DNA of 52,561 bases from Candidatus Terraquivivens tikiterensis (GTDB lineage: Archaea; Thermoproteota; Nitrososphaeria_A; Caldarchaeales; Wolframiiraptoraceae). A program made the position numbers and the translations under genes. The first letter of the stretch is position 1. Each line of letters opens with the position of its first letter. The DNA lies in contig NDWU01000011.1 in the NCBI GenBank assembly GCA_003056285.1, positions 1-52,561 of the forward strand, written 5' to 3'. Below are positions 16,827 to 25,023 of this stretch, in pieces. The notes under the pieces were generated by a model. That model was not told the DNA's origin. It saw only the letters and a list, made by a program, of their open reading frames with translations, and did no database searches.

Positions 16827-17810
16827 TTAGCTTCTCGTAACCCATACCCTAACGCCAGCGTTGTGCTTCCTAACCAGCATCGGCTGGCCGCCGTTCTCCT
16901 CTATGGCCCTGCAGACCGCAGCCCTCTTGCCCGGCGTCGTGAGGCTTATCATACAGCCGCCTCCTCCGCCGCCCGTTAGCTTGCTACCCAAAGCCCCGGC
17001 CTTCCTCGTAGCCTCTACAAGCCTGTCTAGGGATTCGTGGGAAACGCCGATGACCTTTAACAGCTCGTGGTTCATGTTCATAAGAGCACCAAGCGTTATT
17101 AGGTCCATTTCTTTTAGGGCCTTCAGGGCCAGGTTGGATATCCAGCTCATGACGCCCATCAGCTGGCCTATGCCCTCAACCCTCCTGGCCCTCTTTCTGC
17201 CTACCATTGAAACGAACCTACCGGTCGAGCGCTGTATCCCCGTGTTGCCCACGATGATCTCGATTTCGCGGTTTATCCTCTTCGGCTTGCTGTCGTCCTG
17301 TATTCTCCAAACCAAAAGACCTCCGTAGGTTGAGACGAGGGGGTCTATACCCGAGGGGTTCACGTGGACGTACCTTTCAGCCTGCAACGATAGCCTCCAC
17401 GTCTGCTCCCTATCCAGCTCATGGCCTAAGACTCTGCTGACGGCGGCCACGGTCGCCACGGATATGGCTCCAGAGGAGCCTAAACCAACAGATGATGGGA
17501 TCGTGGAGAAGATGTCGACGTTTAAGCCTTTCTTTTCATCGAAGTGCTCCAGGACTGTTCTTGCGGCTATCCTTACAGGTTCGAGAAAGGATATCGCCTT
17601 CCTGCCGCCCATCAGAGGCTTAACGTCACCATCGGAGTACATGCAGGCAAAGCCCAAGTCTGAGTATAGCCTTAGCGATCCGTCCTCTCTTGGGGATGCG
17701 GAGACCTTAACAAGCCTGTCTATAGCCATGACTATGGCAGGCACGTTGTAGACCACAAAATGCTCGCCGTAAAGGATGACCTTGCCGGGCGCTACGGCCA
17801 CAGCTCTCAA
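16827..17810 (-). CDS. mvk: Mevalonate kinase
   Basis: A 327-residue GHMP kinase. APGKVILYGEHFVVY is motif 1, IPSSVGLGSSGAISVA is the ATP loop, and SKLTGGGGGGCMIS is motif 3. It phosphorylates mevalonate. It lies directly upstream of the HMGR operon on the same strand but appears to have its own promoter and a hairpin end. The start is a TTG at 17810; the frame has no ATG nearby and a stop lies upstream. Confidence 0.93.
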   Translation of the reverse strand: MRAVAVAPGKVILYGEHFVVYNVPAIVMAIDRLVKVSASPREDGSLRLYSDLGFACMYSDGDVKPLMGGRKAISFLEPVRIAARTVLEHFDEKKGLNVDIFSTIPSSVGLGSSGAISVATVAAVSRVLGHELDREQTWRLSLQAERYVHVNPSGIDPLVSTYGGLLVWRIQDDSKPKRINREIEIIVGNTGIQRSTGRFVSMVGRKRARRVEGIGQLMGVMSWISNLALKALKEMDLITLGALMNMNHELLKVIGVSHESLDRLVEATRKAGALGSKLTGGGGGGCMISLTTPGKRAAVCRAIEENGGQPMLVRKHNAGVRVWVTRS

Positions 17811-17885
17811 GGTCTCATGTCCACCTGCTCCGCCATCCTCTACCTCGACGAACGGTTATTTTTGCTTTCGGTTTACCATTATGTT

Positions 17886-17898
17886 CGAAGTTCGTACT
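17886..17898. promoter_or_regulatory. Operator candidate, copy 2 (mevalonate kinase)
   Basis: The minus strand reads AGTACGAACTTCG, identical to the HMGR copy except C for T at one position. It lies about 25 bases upstream of an AT-rich CAAAAATAAC that may be the TATA box of the kinase gene. Confidence 0.4.
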
Positions 17899-17940
17899 CA
17901 GCGTTCCGGGTCAGCCAGCGGTTTCTGAACGTTAACTTTA

Positions 17941-18138
17941 ACATAAAACTTCTCTAGGTGTTCTGTCCAGTTACGATGCGGACGGCGAGGTTATGAAGCT
18001 TCTAGATGCGGCAACGATGGCTCGCCTGCTGAGAAGGATTCCCCACTGGCCTATACGCCGGCAGGCCCAGTCCTCGGGGCGGGAAGACTATTGGGCTACG
18101 GCCGTGGATGGCTCACCCTAGCGCATGGTGTAATTTTC
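17941..18138 (+). ncRNA. Candidate structured RNA gene
   Basis: This 390-base gene-free gap has a TATA-like ACATAAAAC (17941-17950), then a GC-rich folded stretch, then a T-rich GTGTAATTTTCC end near 18138. Folds seen: GGCGAG (17984-17989) with CTCGCC (18021-18026); GCCCA-GTC (18065-18072) with GAC-TAT-TGGGC (18086-18096), enclosing the 13-base loop CTCGGGGCGGGAA. Nearly the same loop occurs at 28121-28133 inside a different stem. No reading frame looks real. The rest of the gap, 17811-17940 and 18139-18197, holds only the kinase promoter and no visible gene. Confidence 0.4.
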
Positions 18139-18197
18139 CTTCGAAGCAGCTTTAAGGGCACACCAAGGATCGATTCCGCTTCCATAACGAACGTTAA

Positions 18198-18620
18198 CTA
18201 CCCGGAAACCTCTGAGAGACCACGGATTATCCGCTTGTAGAAGGACCTCCTGACCCTGTCCACATACCTAAGGAACTCCTCCTTGCTCCTGTACCTGGCT
18301 TTCACGACGCTAAACGTCCTTTTACCCCCTTCCTCTTTTGACAGCACGTACCTGACCGTTCCGCCCGTACCCCTGCTTCTAAAATCCTTCTCGACCTCTA
18401 CCAGCATGTCGTACGTCGTCCTTCCTCCGCCATTCGTCATGACGACGCTTATAGCAAAACCGCACCTTCCAAACTTCTCGTAAATGGCAAGCTCTTCAGC
18501 ATAATGACGGTATGTTATCAAACCTATCACGCGCCTGTCCTCGATCTTTGCGAGTACGTCTTTGATGATGTCCTTTAGACCCGCTCTCACGAGCTTTACC
18601 AAATTCGGCGATGCTGTCAA
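18198..18620 (-). CDS. Unknown 140-residue protein
   Basis: I do not recognise a family. The protein is rich in Arg, Lys and aromatic residues, has no membrane segment, and contains RRVIGLITYRHYAEELAIYEKFG and GGGRTTYDMLVEVEKDFRSRG. Mixed helix and strand with a basic C-terminus would suit a nucleic-acid-binding protein, but that is a guess. Its start is a TTG at 18620. Codon use is like its neighbours. The frame is long and clean, which argues that it is real. Confidence 0.5.
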   Translation of the reverse strand: MTASPNLVKLVRAGLKDIIKDVLAKIEDRRVIGLITYRHYAEELAIYEKFGRCGFAISVVMTNGGGRTTYDMLVEVEKDFRSRGTGGTVRYVLSKEEGGKRTFSVVKARYRSKEEFLRYVDRVRRSFYKRIIRGLSEVSG

Positions 18621-18899
18621 CTTTTACTTAAGCTTTTCTCATCCTTATCGTGAATGCTTTGGATTTCTTAGTTGGCGTTTATCCGGCACGCTCAGCTCTC
18701 ATAAAAGAGGAATATACTTAGAGCAACAATACTAGAGAGACAAGCTCCTTGACGTCGTTTAATCCTGCATAGAGCAGCTAGGAACCAGATCCGCATTAAG
18801 CAGATTTGTAAAGACAAGGCCGAGAATATTTTGACCCGCTCCATAACAATACTTGACTTGACAATATCCGAATTGTGTGTTTTAAAATTTATTGAGGTT

Positions 18900-19050
18900 T
18901 TGAAGGTAGAGGTTTCCAAACACCTTGCTGAGAAGTTTAGGTAGTGGGTTGCAGAGAGATATGGTATGAGGAGGGGCTCTCTCTAAGGCTGTCGAAGACC
19001 TGATTTCAAGAGCTGTTGGCGAGACCGCAGTCGGGGAGTGGATGAGGTAA
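18900..19050 (+). pseudogene. Decayed VapB-like antitoxin
   Basis: The start KVEVSKHLAEKFR is followed by an in-frame TAG (18942-18944), then WVAERYGMRRG, then a frame break in a TC run at 18978-18984, then SLSKAVEDLISRAVGE up to a TAA at 19050. Joined, this is a typical ribbon-helix-helix antitoxin. A TATA-like TTTTAAAATTTA lies just upstream. It sits directly before a broken PIN toxin. 18621-18899 shows nothing else. Confidence 0.6.
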
Positions 19051-19119
19051 TAGGTATTGGGTTAAGCTCTGATCATGGGTGGAAGGGGGAAGACATCTGC
19101 GATGCGTTAAGGGCCAGGC

Positions 19120-19487
19120 ATGTACCTAATCGATGCTAACATCGTTTTGGAGGCTCTCTATAAGCGGGAAGGATGGCAAAATATCCGCATACATGTTACA
19201 CTTCATGATCCACGCAATAGCGGCCATCTTAGGAAAACCGAGCTGGTATCAAGGTTCATTAGAGAGATAACAACGTGGCGAGGCTTGGGAATTATAGAAA
19301 CATCATTGGAGGAGGAGTTTGCCGCGTCGGAAAAAGCAATGCATATAGGCTTGGATTTTGATGATGCCCTTCACTACTATGCCGCAAAGAACTGATAATT
19401 GTAAGCTACGATGAGGGTTTCGACAAAACAGACCTAGCCCGGAGGGAACCTAGGGACGTTTCAAACCACAGCAAAACAACAAGATAA
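19120..19487 (+). pseudogene. Decayed VapC-like PIN toxin
   Basis: The N-terminus MYLIDANIVLEALYKRE gives the first PIN acid, and GLDFDDALHYYAAK gives later ones. Between them the frame shifts: MLHFMIHAIAAILGKP is in a second frame from 19193 and the first frame resumes at ELVSRFIREITTWRG. After AAK the frame breaks again, and IIVSYDEGFDKTDLARREPRDV continues in another. At least three frameshifts and a shortened middle make it a dead gene. Clearly paired with the antitoxin remnant at 18900. Confidence 0.62.
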
Positions 19488-20133
19488 CGTAGTATTCCCT
19501 AAAAACCCTCCCGACCCACACTCCCTCTGCCGTGGAAAGGCCTCTAATTATTGTTGTGCAGTTTCCTCTCATACGTTTTCGTTGTTTTGAGAGCATCTTC
19601 CTTGATATGTTTGAAGCTTTCAGACTTTTTGCAAACCCAGTTTATCTCCTATTCTCTTCAACGCACCTAGAACAACCAAGTGTTCAAACGCCGGCCTGAG
19701 GTGTTGAGAGTCTTTTGGAGCCCAGCTCCTCTTGTGGGCTCATGGCTACCTCTGAGGACGCTCCGTATACGTTGAAGAGGCTGGACTAGAGCACTTCCAC
19801 GAGATAGTTAGGGAACAAGGACAGGATAAAGAGTCTACAGGGAACTTAAGAACAGAACCAATAGGTCCCACAAAACGTAAACACAAACACAGTAGAGGGC
19901 ATAGAGGAGATAACAACGGCAATAGTAATACTACGCAACCAACCCGCACAAAACAAAAAACAAGGAGGTGCATTGCTTGTTGACAGCATCGCTTGTTATG
20001 AGAAGGTTTTTAAACCTGCGAGGGCTAATCCCATGGGGACTGCCTTTGAAGAGGGTTGGGTACCTTAAACCTTTGAGGCTCCTGGTAAAGAAGAGGGTAG
20101 GGTATGTTAGACCGTTGAGGGTAGAGGCTAGGA
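19488..20133. other. Gene-poor AT-rich stretch with coding remnants
   Basis: No intact gene. In one plus-strand frame 19895-20070 reads like the end of a protein (GALLVDSIACYEKVFKP ...) without a credible start, and another frame gives a Lys/Asn/Thr-rich stretch. Base composition is more AT-rich than the rest of the window. This looks like debris of lost or transferred genes. Confidence 0.35.
20051..20122 (+). repeat. Two-unit imperfect direct repeat
   Basis: Units 20051-20080 and 20093-20122 agree at about 24 of 30 bases (GAGGGTNGGGTA ... GTTGAGG pattern), spaced by 42. A weaker third unit may lie at 20001-20026. Too few and too diverged for a CRISPR array. It ends just before the retropepsin-like gene. 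Confidence 0.5.
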
Positions 20134-20550
20134 TTGGGCGTAAGGGTAAGGATTAGGATAATGCTTGGAGAGAACTCCGTCGAAGCTATGGCTCTAGTTA
20201 ACACTGGGTTCGAGAGCGATGTCCCAGAAATACTTATCCCCATCAACCTGGCTGAGAGACTGGGTGTTTGGCCTAACCTTCCAGACGGAACCATTGTAGA
20301 GACATACAGATCTGTCTCAGGACTGATGAGGGTTTATAGGATAAAAGGTGCCAGGGCCTCACTAATCATTGAAGATGCGAAGACACCTTTGGTTGATACG
20401 TATTTAGTCATAGCTGAGGAGGCAGACGAGGTTCTGCTTAACGACCAAATCATAAGCAAGTTTGGAATAGTGATCGAGGATCCAGCAAGAGGAGAGTGGC
20501 GGATTAAAGGAGAGACAAAAATAAGAATTAGTGAAACCAATAGGACTTAA
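20134..20550 (+). CDS. Retropepsin-like protein lacking the catalytic Asp
   Basis: A 138-residue protein with the layout of small archaeal proteins of the retroviral-protease-like fold: VRVRIRIMLGENSVEAMALVNTG opens it, and the motif that would be DTG/DSG reads NTG. Then come PEILIPINLAERLG, VDTYLVIAEEADEVLLND and a C-terminal EDPARGEWRIK. With Asn for Asp it is unlikely to cut peptides in the normal way; it may bind peptides or be a fold relative. The start is a TTG at 20134. It stands intact among broken toxin genes, so selection may be keeping it. Confidence 0.55.
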   Translation: MGVRVRIRIMLGENSVEAMALVNTGFESDVPEILIPINLAERLGVWPNLPDGTIVETYRSVSGLMRVYRIKGARASLIIEDAKTPLVDTYLVIAEEADEVLLNDQIISKFGIVIEDPARGEWRIKGETKIRISETNRT

Positions 20551-20804
20551 AATTCCCCTTGGCTGTCTATCAATGTTACAGTGTTGTTGGGTTTTTGCTT
20601 AGCTTTCAATATACTCTTTGCTGATGTCCATGCTGGACTATCTTGATAATTTTCTGGCTAGGTTTTTGAGGTCTTATAGGTGGTAGGGGTGTGCGTCACT
20701 GCTGGTCTTAATGGTAGGAGGGGCAGGTATGAGGGTGACGGGGATACCAGTCCTAGCCATTGTCTCTAGGGATGGGCATGAGGGCTATATATTACTGAAC
20801 GAAG
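20551..20804. other. Non-coding gap
   Basis: About 250 bases between the retropepsin-like gene and the MEMO gene stop. Short open frames only. I see no hairpin, promoter or repeat worth calling. Confidence 0.4.
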
Positions 20805-21656
20805 CTAACGACCCCCCAACTCCACGATTATGGAGGCGTAGCCGACGACTGCCGACCTATCGCCGGTAACGTCACCGCTCGTAGCGTACTTCAGCAGCCT
20901 CGCATCCGTGGCGCCCGAGAGCTTCGACGCCGTCAGTATGGCGGCAATCGGCCCATAGCCGCACGCTGTAATCCTGTGCTCTGATATTACCCTGTAGAAC
21001 CCTTCGACGTCTAAGGCGCATATACGCTCTATTGCCACCATGTCTTTTTTCTTGGCGGCGGCATCAGGCTCGTAGTGCGTGAAATCCGATGATGCGATGA
21101 GCAACGCATCCTGCCCGCTGACGTTTTCGGCTATCGCCCTACCAAGCTCCTCTGCCGTATCCCTGTCTTGGCTTAGCATCACGATCGGCACGAGCTTGAA
21201 CGTTCCCAGCACGTACTGAAGGAAAGGAAGCTGGACTTCGAGGGAGTGCTCTTCCTCGTGCGAATACTCGTCTAAGCTTATCAAGTCCGAGCTCTTTGAG
21301 ATAAGCTTAGCCAGCTCTGAATCAATCGGCACGCTACCGAGGGGCGTATACCATTCTCCCTCTGGATAGACAGAAACCTCGGAACCTATGCCTGCGTGGT
21401 TGGGACCTACCAGTACCACGACCCTCGGCCTCCTCCTTCCCTCCAGGGATGCGTAGGAGTGCGCCGCTACGGGGCCAGAGTACATGTAGCCCGCGTGGGG
21501 GCATATTAGCGCGGGTATCTTTCCATCGCCCCATACACCTTTCGGCAGCCTTCCCGGCCCGATCGGATGCAAAAATGAATTTTCTATCTGCTCTATTAAG
21601 CGCTCACGCGTACCGGCATAAAAGCTACCGGCAACGACAGGCCTGCGTACGCCCAT
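20805..21656 (-). CDS. MEMO-family protein (AmmeMemoRadiSam B)
   Basis: A 283-residue protein with the MEMO fold, related to non-heme-iron dioxygenases. RRPVVAGSFYAG, CPHAGYMYSGPVAAHSY, LVGPNHAG and the SSDFTHYEP motif hold the conserved histidines and acids. In archaea it often sits at the end of the S2 operon, as here, and the family co-occurs with an AMMECR1 protein and a radical SAM enzyme. Function is unproved. It starts 52 bases after S2. Confidence 0.9.
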   Translation of the reverse strand: MGVRRPVVAGSFYAGTRERLIEQIENSFLHPIGPGRLPKGVWGDGKIPALICPHAGYMYSGPVAAHSYASLEGRRRPRVVVLVGPNHAGIGSEVSVYPEGEWYTPLGSVPIDSELAKLISKSSDLISLDEYSHEEEHSLEVQLPFLQYVLGTFKLVPIVMLSQDRDTAEELGRAIAENVSGQDALLIASSDFTHYEPDAAAKKKDMVAIERICALDVEGFYRVISEHRITACGYGPIAAILTASKLSGATDARLLKYATSGDVTGDRSAVVGYASIIVELGGR

Positions 21657-21708
21657 CCCCGTTCTCTAGATACTTGCCAATGCCAGCTATTAAAACTTCG
21701 CAGGAGGC

Positions 21709-22323
21709 CTATGCGACCGAAGATGGCATAAAGCTTTCGGGCTGTATCCCAGCCTCAACCTCCGGCGTCAGCAAACCCCTCTCCATGAGGACGCGTTTCG
21801 CCAAGTACCAGAACGCATAGGGTAAGGACGACTTCCCCCTGTTGTTTATCGGAACTGCCAGATCTATGTTGGTGAGCATGTTGTCCGTGCTGCAGAACGC
21901 TATCACGGGTATCCTCGCTATGGCAGCTTCGTTTATTGCCTGGGCATCGTAGCGTGGGTCGGAGACGAGCAGCAGCTGGGGCTCTATGTAGTACTTTAAG
22001 ACCCTGTTCGTGAACATTCCCGAACGGATCTTCTGGACGACGGGTATGCAGCCCGTAAGCTCGCAGAACCTCTGGACCGCCCTGATGCCGTAAACGTGCG
22101 TCGATACGACTACGACCTTTTCCGGCGGGAAGAACGAGATGAATTTGGCGGCAACGTTAAGCCTTTCTAGGGTCTTTTTTATATCTATCAGGTAGACGCC
22201 ATCCTGCCTTAGCCTGAATATGAACTTCTCCGTGTGCCTTACCTTAACCTTTGAGCCCACGTGCATCGCGTTCTTCACGAAAAGCTCCATGATCTCCGCT
22301 TCTGCCGACTGCGTCGACTCCAA
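21709..22323 (-). CDS. rps2: Ribosomal protein uS2
   Basis: A 204-residue small-subunit protein of archaeal length. AMHVGSKVKVRHTEKFIF, YLIDIKKTLERL, RFCELTGCIPV, PQLLLVSDPRYDAQAINEA and STDNMLTNIDLAVPINNRG are all diagnostic. The frame begins with TTG at 22323, 3 bases after enolase; the ATG at 22290 is an alternative start. Part of the Rpo3-to-MEMO operon. Confidence 0.94.
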   Translation of the reverse strand: MESTQSAEAEIMELFVKNAMHVGSKVKVRHTEKFIFRLRQDGVYLIDIKKTLERLNVAAKFISFFPPEKVVVVSTHVYGIRAVQRFCELTGCIPVVQKIRSGMFTNRVLKYYIEPQLLLVSDPRYDAQAINEAAIARIPVIAFCSTDNMLTNIDLAVPINNRGKSSLPYAFWYLAKRVLMERGLLTPEVEAGIQPESFMPSSVA

Positions 22324-22326
22324 CTT

Positions 22327-23580
22327 TCATCCCCCCAACGTAGCCATCCTCAACCTGCTACCCAAGCTTTCTCCAATCCTTAACAACTCGTTCGCCTTCG
22401 CAACCCTCTCACCGCCAACTACGCCCGACTTAATTAATCTACACTCGAGCCCGACGGCTATGTGCGCAAGGTGCCCCTCGGGTATATCTCCCGACCTATG
22501 GGATGCTACGGTTACCATGCTTAGATCCTGCGCCGCTTTGCATGCCTTCCGCGTGTCTGTAAGCGTGCCAACTTGGTTGGGCTTGATGATTACTGCGTTT
22601 GCCGCCCCGGATTCCCCGGCCTTCCTGATAAGCATGGCGTTGGTTACGACAAGGTCGTCTGCGCAGACCAGGACGTCTGGTGCGTTCCTTAGTATTTCTT
22701 TAAAGCCTTCAAAGTCGTACTCCTCGACTGGGTCTTCGACATACACCAGATTGAAATCTTCGATGAGCGATAGTATGAAGCTTATGTGCTCTTCTCTCGT
22801 CATGCACTTACCTTCATTCTCATAAACGTAGAGGCCTCTCTTCCCATCCCATAAGCTGGATGCGGCAACGTCTATGCCGACGCCGATCTTTATTCCCGTA
22901 AGCTCCGAGACCTTAGCGGCAGCCTCCACAACGCTGTCCAAGGCATCATACGCATGCATGCTTGGAGCATACGCCCCCTCGTCACCCTTTCCGAGGGGAA
23001 AGCCCGGTAACTTTCTCTGAAGGATTTTCCCTAATTCCTTATGGACCAGAGCGTTCGTCACCACGGCATCGAACGGTGTCTTGGGATTGAGCGGGACCGT
23101 CAGAACCTCCTGTATGTCTGGCGCCCCCCTACCCGCATGCTTACCGCCACCCAGCACGTTACCAAGCGGTAAGGGGACCATCGAGGCCTTAGGGTTTAAA
23201 AACTCGTAAAGCGGTTTTCTGAAGGAATCCGAGGCAGCAACGGCCGCCGCAAACGATACGGCGTAGGCCAGGTTCCCACCGATCCTCTCAAACCTCTCCG
23301 TGCCGTCGACCTCTTTAAGCATAGAATCTACGGATTCTTGCTCGGACGCGTCAAGGCCTATCAAGCGTTGCTTGATAACTTTTTTGAATAAATCCAGGGA
23401 CTCCTTGACTCCGCCCGGAGGATACGGTACGGCCTCCTTCACGCCTCTACTCTTTCCGGCGGGAGCGGCTACCCTTCCAAAGCCCCCTGCTGTCTTAATC
23501 TCAACCTCTACGGTCTCGTCCCCCCTACTATCGAACACGATCCTTGCGTGAGCGTCTACGATTTTTGATGGGCTGCTCAC
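22327..23580 (-). CDS. eno: Enolase
   Basis: A 417-residue glycolytic enzyme that interconverts 2-phosphoglycerate and phosphoenolpyruvate. Metal and catalytic segments: VGIDVAASSLWD, VYVEDPVEEYDF, VCADDLVVTN, AVIIKPNQVGTLTDT and SHRSGDI. The substrate loop reads GGGKHAGRGAPDIQE, with R in place of the common N after HAG. The GTG start at 23580 overlaps the Rpo10 TGA (GTGA), so the two are translationally coupled. This neighbourhood is the usual archaeal one. Confidence 0.95.
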   Translation of the reverse strand: MSSPSKIVDAHARIVFDSRGDETVEVEIKTAGGFGRVAAPAGKSRGVKEAVPYPPGGVKESLDLFKKVIKQRLIGLDASEQESVDSMLKEVDGTERFERIGGNLAYAVSFAAAVAASDSFRKPLYEFLNPKASMVPLPLGNVLGGGKHAGRGAPDIQEVLTVPLNPKTPFDAVVTNALVHKELGKILQRKLPGFPLGKGDEGAYAPSMHAYDALDSVVEAAAKVSELTGIKIGVGIDVAASSLWDGKRGLYVYENEGKCMTREEHISFILSLIEDFNLVYVEDPVEEYDFEGFKEILRNAPDVLVCADDLVVTNAMLIRKAGESGAANAVIIKPNQVGTLTDTRKACKAAQDLSMVTVASHRSGDIPEGHLAHIAVGLECRLIKSGVVGGERVAKANELLRIGESLGSRLRMATLGG

Positions 23581-23801
23581 GCCTTACCTTCTCCCCTCTT
23601 ACCGAACTTTGACCTGAACTCCACGATCTCGTCGAAGTAGTCTTCTGAGGATATGAACATCCTCCTACAGCAGTACCTCTTTATGCCCAGCTCATCAAGA
23701 ACCTTAGCCGGGCTCTCGCCCGACTCAACCCTACTCTTATACTCCTCCCATTTGTCGGCTATGAGGGCTCCGCAGGTGAAGCACCTTATTGGGAACATCA
23801 A
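23577..23801 (-). CDS. rpo10: DNA-directed RNA polymerase subunit Rpo10 (RpoN)
   Basis: A 74-residue zinc-bundle subunit. PIRCFTCGALI at the N-terminus and KRYCCRRMF give the unusual CX2C...CC zinc site. LDELGIKRYCCR is the family signature. Rpo10 helps assemble Rpo3-Rpo11 with the large subunits. It lies between S9 and enolase; the Rpo6/RpoK gene often found here is missing. Confidence 0.95.
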   Translation of the reverse strand: MMFPIRCFTCGALIADKWEEYKSRVESGESPAKVLDELGIKRYCCRRMFISSEDYFDEIVEFRSKFGKRGEGKA

Positions 23802-23826
23802 GCCGCATCATCACCAAACTGGTGCC

Positions 23827-24228
23827 TTACCTGTAGGATTTTTGCTTGAACCTCCTCGCCGACCTCCTGTTCGGCTTTTTGGGCTCTGTTCTTCGCGGGT
23901 CGTCTACGAGCAGCGAACGGTCGTACTGCAGCATAGCTTCCCTTGCCTTTGGGTTATGAGCAGCGACGGCCTTTGCTATAGCGATGGACACAGCATCAGC
24001 GGCAGCAAGGACCCCTCCGCCCGAGACCTTCGCATCAAAAGTATGCGTCTTCCAGAACTTCTCGTCGAAGTACAGCGGGGTCAGTATTTTTTTGATGGCT
24101 ATGTAGTGACCGAGCCTCTCGAGGGGCATGTTGTTTATCAGCACCTCGCCATTCCCATGCCTCACCTTAAGCCTAGCCACGGCTGTCTTCCTCTTCCCAA
24201 CGAAGATCGTATCGATTACCTTGCTCAT
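23827..24228 (-). CDS. rps9: Ribosomal protein uS9
   Basis: A 133-residue protein. FVGKRKTAVARLKVRHGNGEV opens it, KVSGGGVLAAADAVSIAIAKA lies in the middle, and the basic tail ends RRFKQKSYR, the strict uS9 ending that reaches the P-site tRNA. The start overlaps the L13 stop by 4 bases. Confidence 0.95.
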   Translation of the reverse strand: MSKVIDTIFVGKRKTAVARLKVRHGNGEVLINNMPLERLGHYIAIKKILTPLYFDEKFWKTHTFDAKVSGGGVLAAADAVSIAIAKAVAAHNPKAREAMLQYDRSLLVDDPRRTEPKKPNRRSARRFKQKSYR

Positions 24229-24707
24229 TTGAGCCTTCCACCCTTCAATTCCCTAGATATCTGTTCAACCGTCATGTATCTTATAAGCCTACCACTCCTG
24301 CTCCTGCTGCTGGTCAGCTTAGCATCCTCGAAGGTTACAGGCTTTGCATCCTTGTATTTCTCTGGTACGTTCACGTATACCCTGAGCCTGCTCGCGGCCA
24401 TCCTACCTTTAGGCTTCTTCTTAGGGAGCATCCTAACTATCGTATACCAAACAAGCTTATCCGCCGCCCTGGGGTACCAGACACCTGGCCTATGTATCGA
24501 CCTCTTCTGGCTCCTCCCTAAGAGCATAAGGTACCTTTTGAGTATGGCTTTCTTGGTTCCTGTAACGACGGCTTTCTCGGCGTTTATGACGACGACCCTT
24601 TTACCTTGTATCAGGTTCTTCGCCACGTAAGAAGCCATCCTGCCCAGCTTCATGTTCGTGGCATCGACTACTATTTCTTCTTGTGCATAATCCTGGAGGC
24701 TAGCCAA
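24225..24707 (-). CDS. rpl13: Ribosomal protein uL13
   Basis: A 160-residue large-subunit protein. VVDATNMKLGRMASYVAKNL, VVINAEKAVVTG and the HRPGVWYPRAADKLVWYTI region are typical. It overlaps L18e by 8 bases and S9 by 4, showing tight co-translation. Confidence 0.95.
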   Translation of the reverse strand: MASLQDYAQEEIVVDATNMKLGRMASYVAKNLIQGKRVVVINAEKAVVTGTKKAILKRYLMLLGRSQKRSIHRPGVWYPRAADKLVWYTIVRMLPKKKPKGRMAASRLRVYVNVPEKYKDAKPVTFEDAKLTSSRSRSGRLIRYMTVEQISRELKGGRLK

Positions 24708-25023
24708 TTATCTTCACGCCCCTTCCGGTCGGATAAAGCCTCATAAAATCTTCCATAGAGAGAACGCTACCGCCAGCCCTCACAACCTTCTCGTACGCGG
24801 ACTTGGATAAGGAGAAGGCGGAGACCGTGACGGGGTGGTCTATATTTCCGAGGCCCAGCAGCTTTCCTGGGACGAAGACGACGTCGCCCTCTTTCGTATA
24901 CCTGTTCAGCTTGTAAACGTTCACCACCCTTCTGGGCCGGTTGGCTTCCTTAAGGATTGCCCTCCAGAACTTAGATCCCTTTGCCAACCTCCTGAGCGCA
25001 CGGTGCACCGATAGGCTAAGCAT
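24700..25023 (-). CDS. rpl18e: Ribosomal protein eL18 (L18e)
   Basis: A 107-residue protein. FWRAILKEANRPRRVVNVYKL, VFVPGKLLGLGNIDHPVTV and the ending GRGVKIIG identify it. I start it at the ATG at 25023 (MLSLSVHRALRR), which overlaps the Rpo3 end by 8 bases; an earlier frame start at 25053 would lie further inside rpo3. Confidence 0.94.
   Translation of the reverse strand: MLSLSVHRALRRLAKGSKFWRAILKEANRPRRVVNVYKLNRYTKEGDVVFVPGKLLGLGNIDHPVTVSAFSLSKSAYEKVVRAGGSVLSMEDFMRLYPTGRGVKIIG

Noticed and set aside
18692-18919. Minus-strand 75-codon frame
   Set aside because: It lies opposite the promoter and start of the antitoxin remnant; low-complexity hydrophobic stretch without family features.
20001-20122. 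CRISPR-like repeats
   Set aside because: Only two or three diverged units, spacers of about 12 bases, and no cas gene near.
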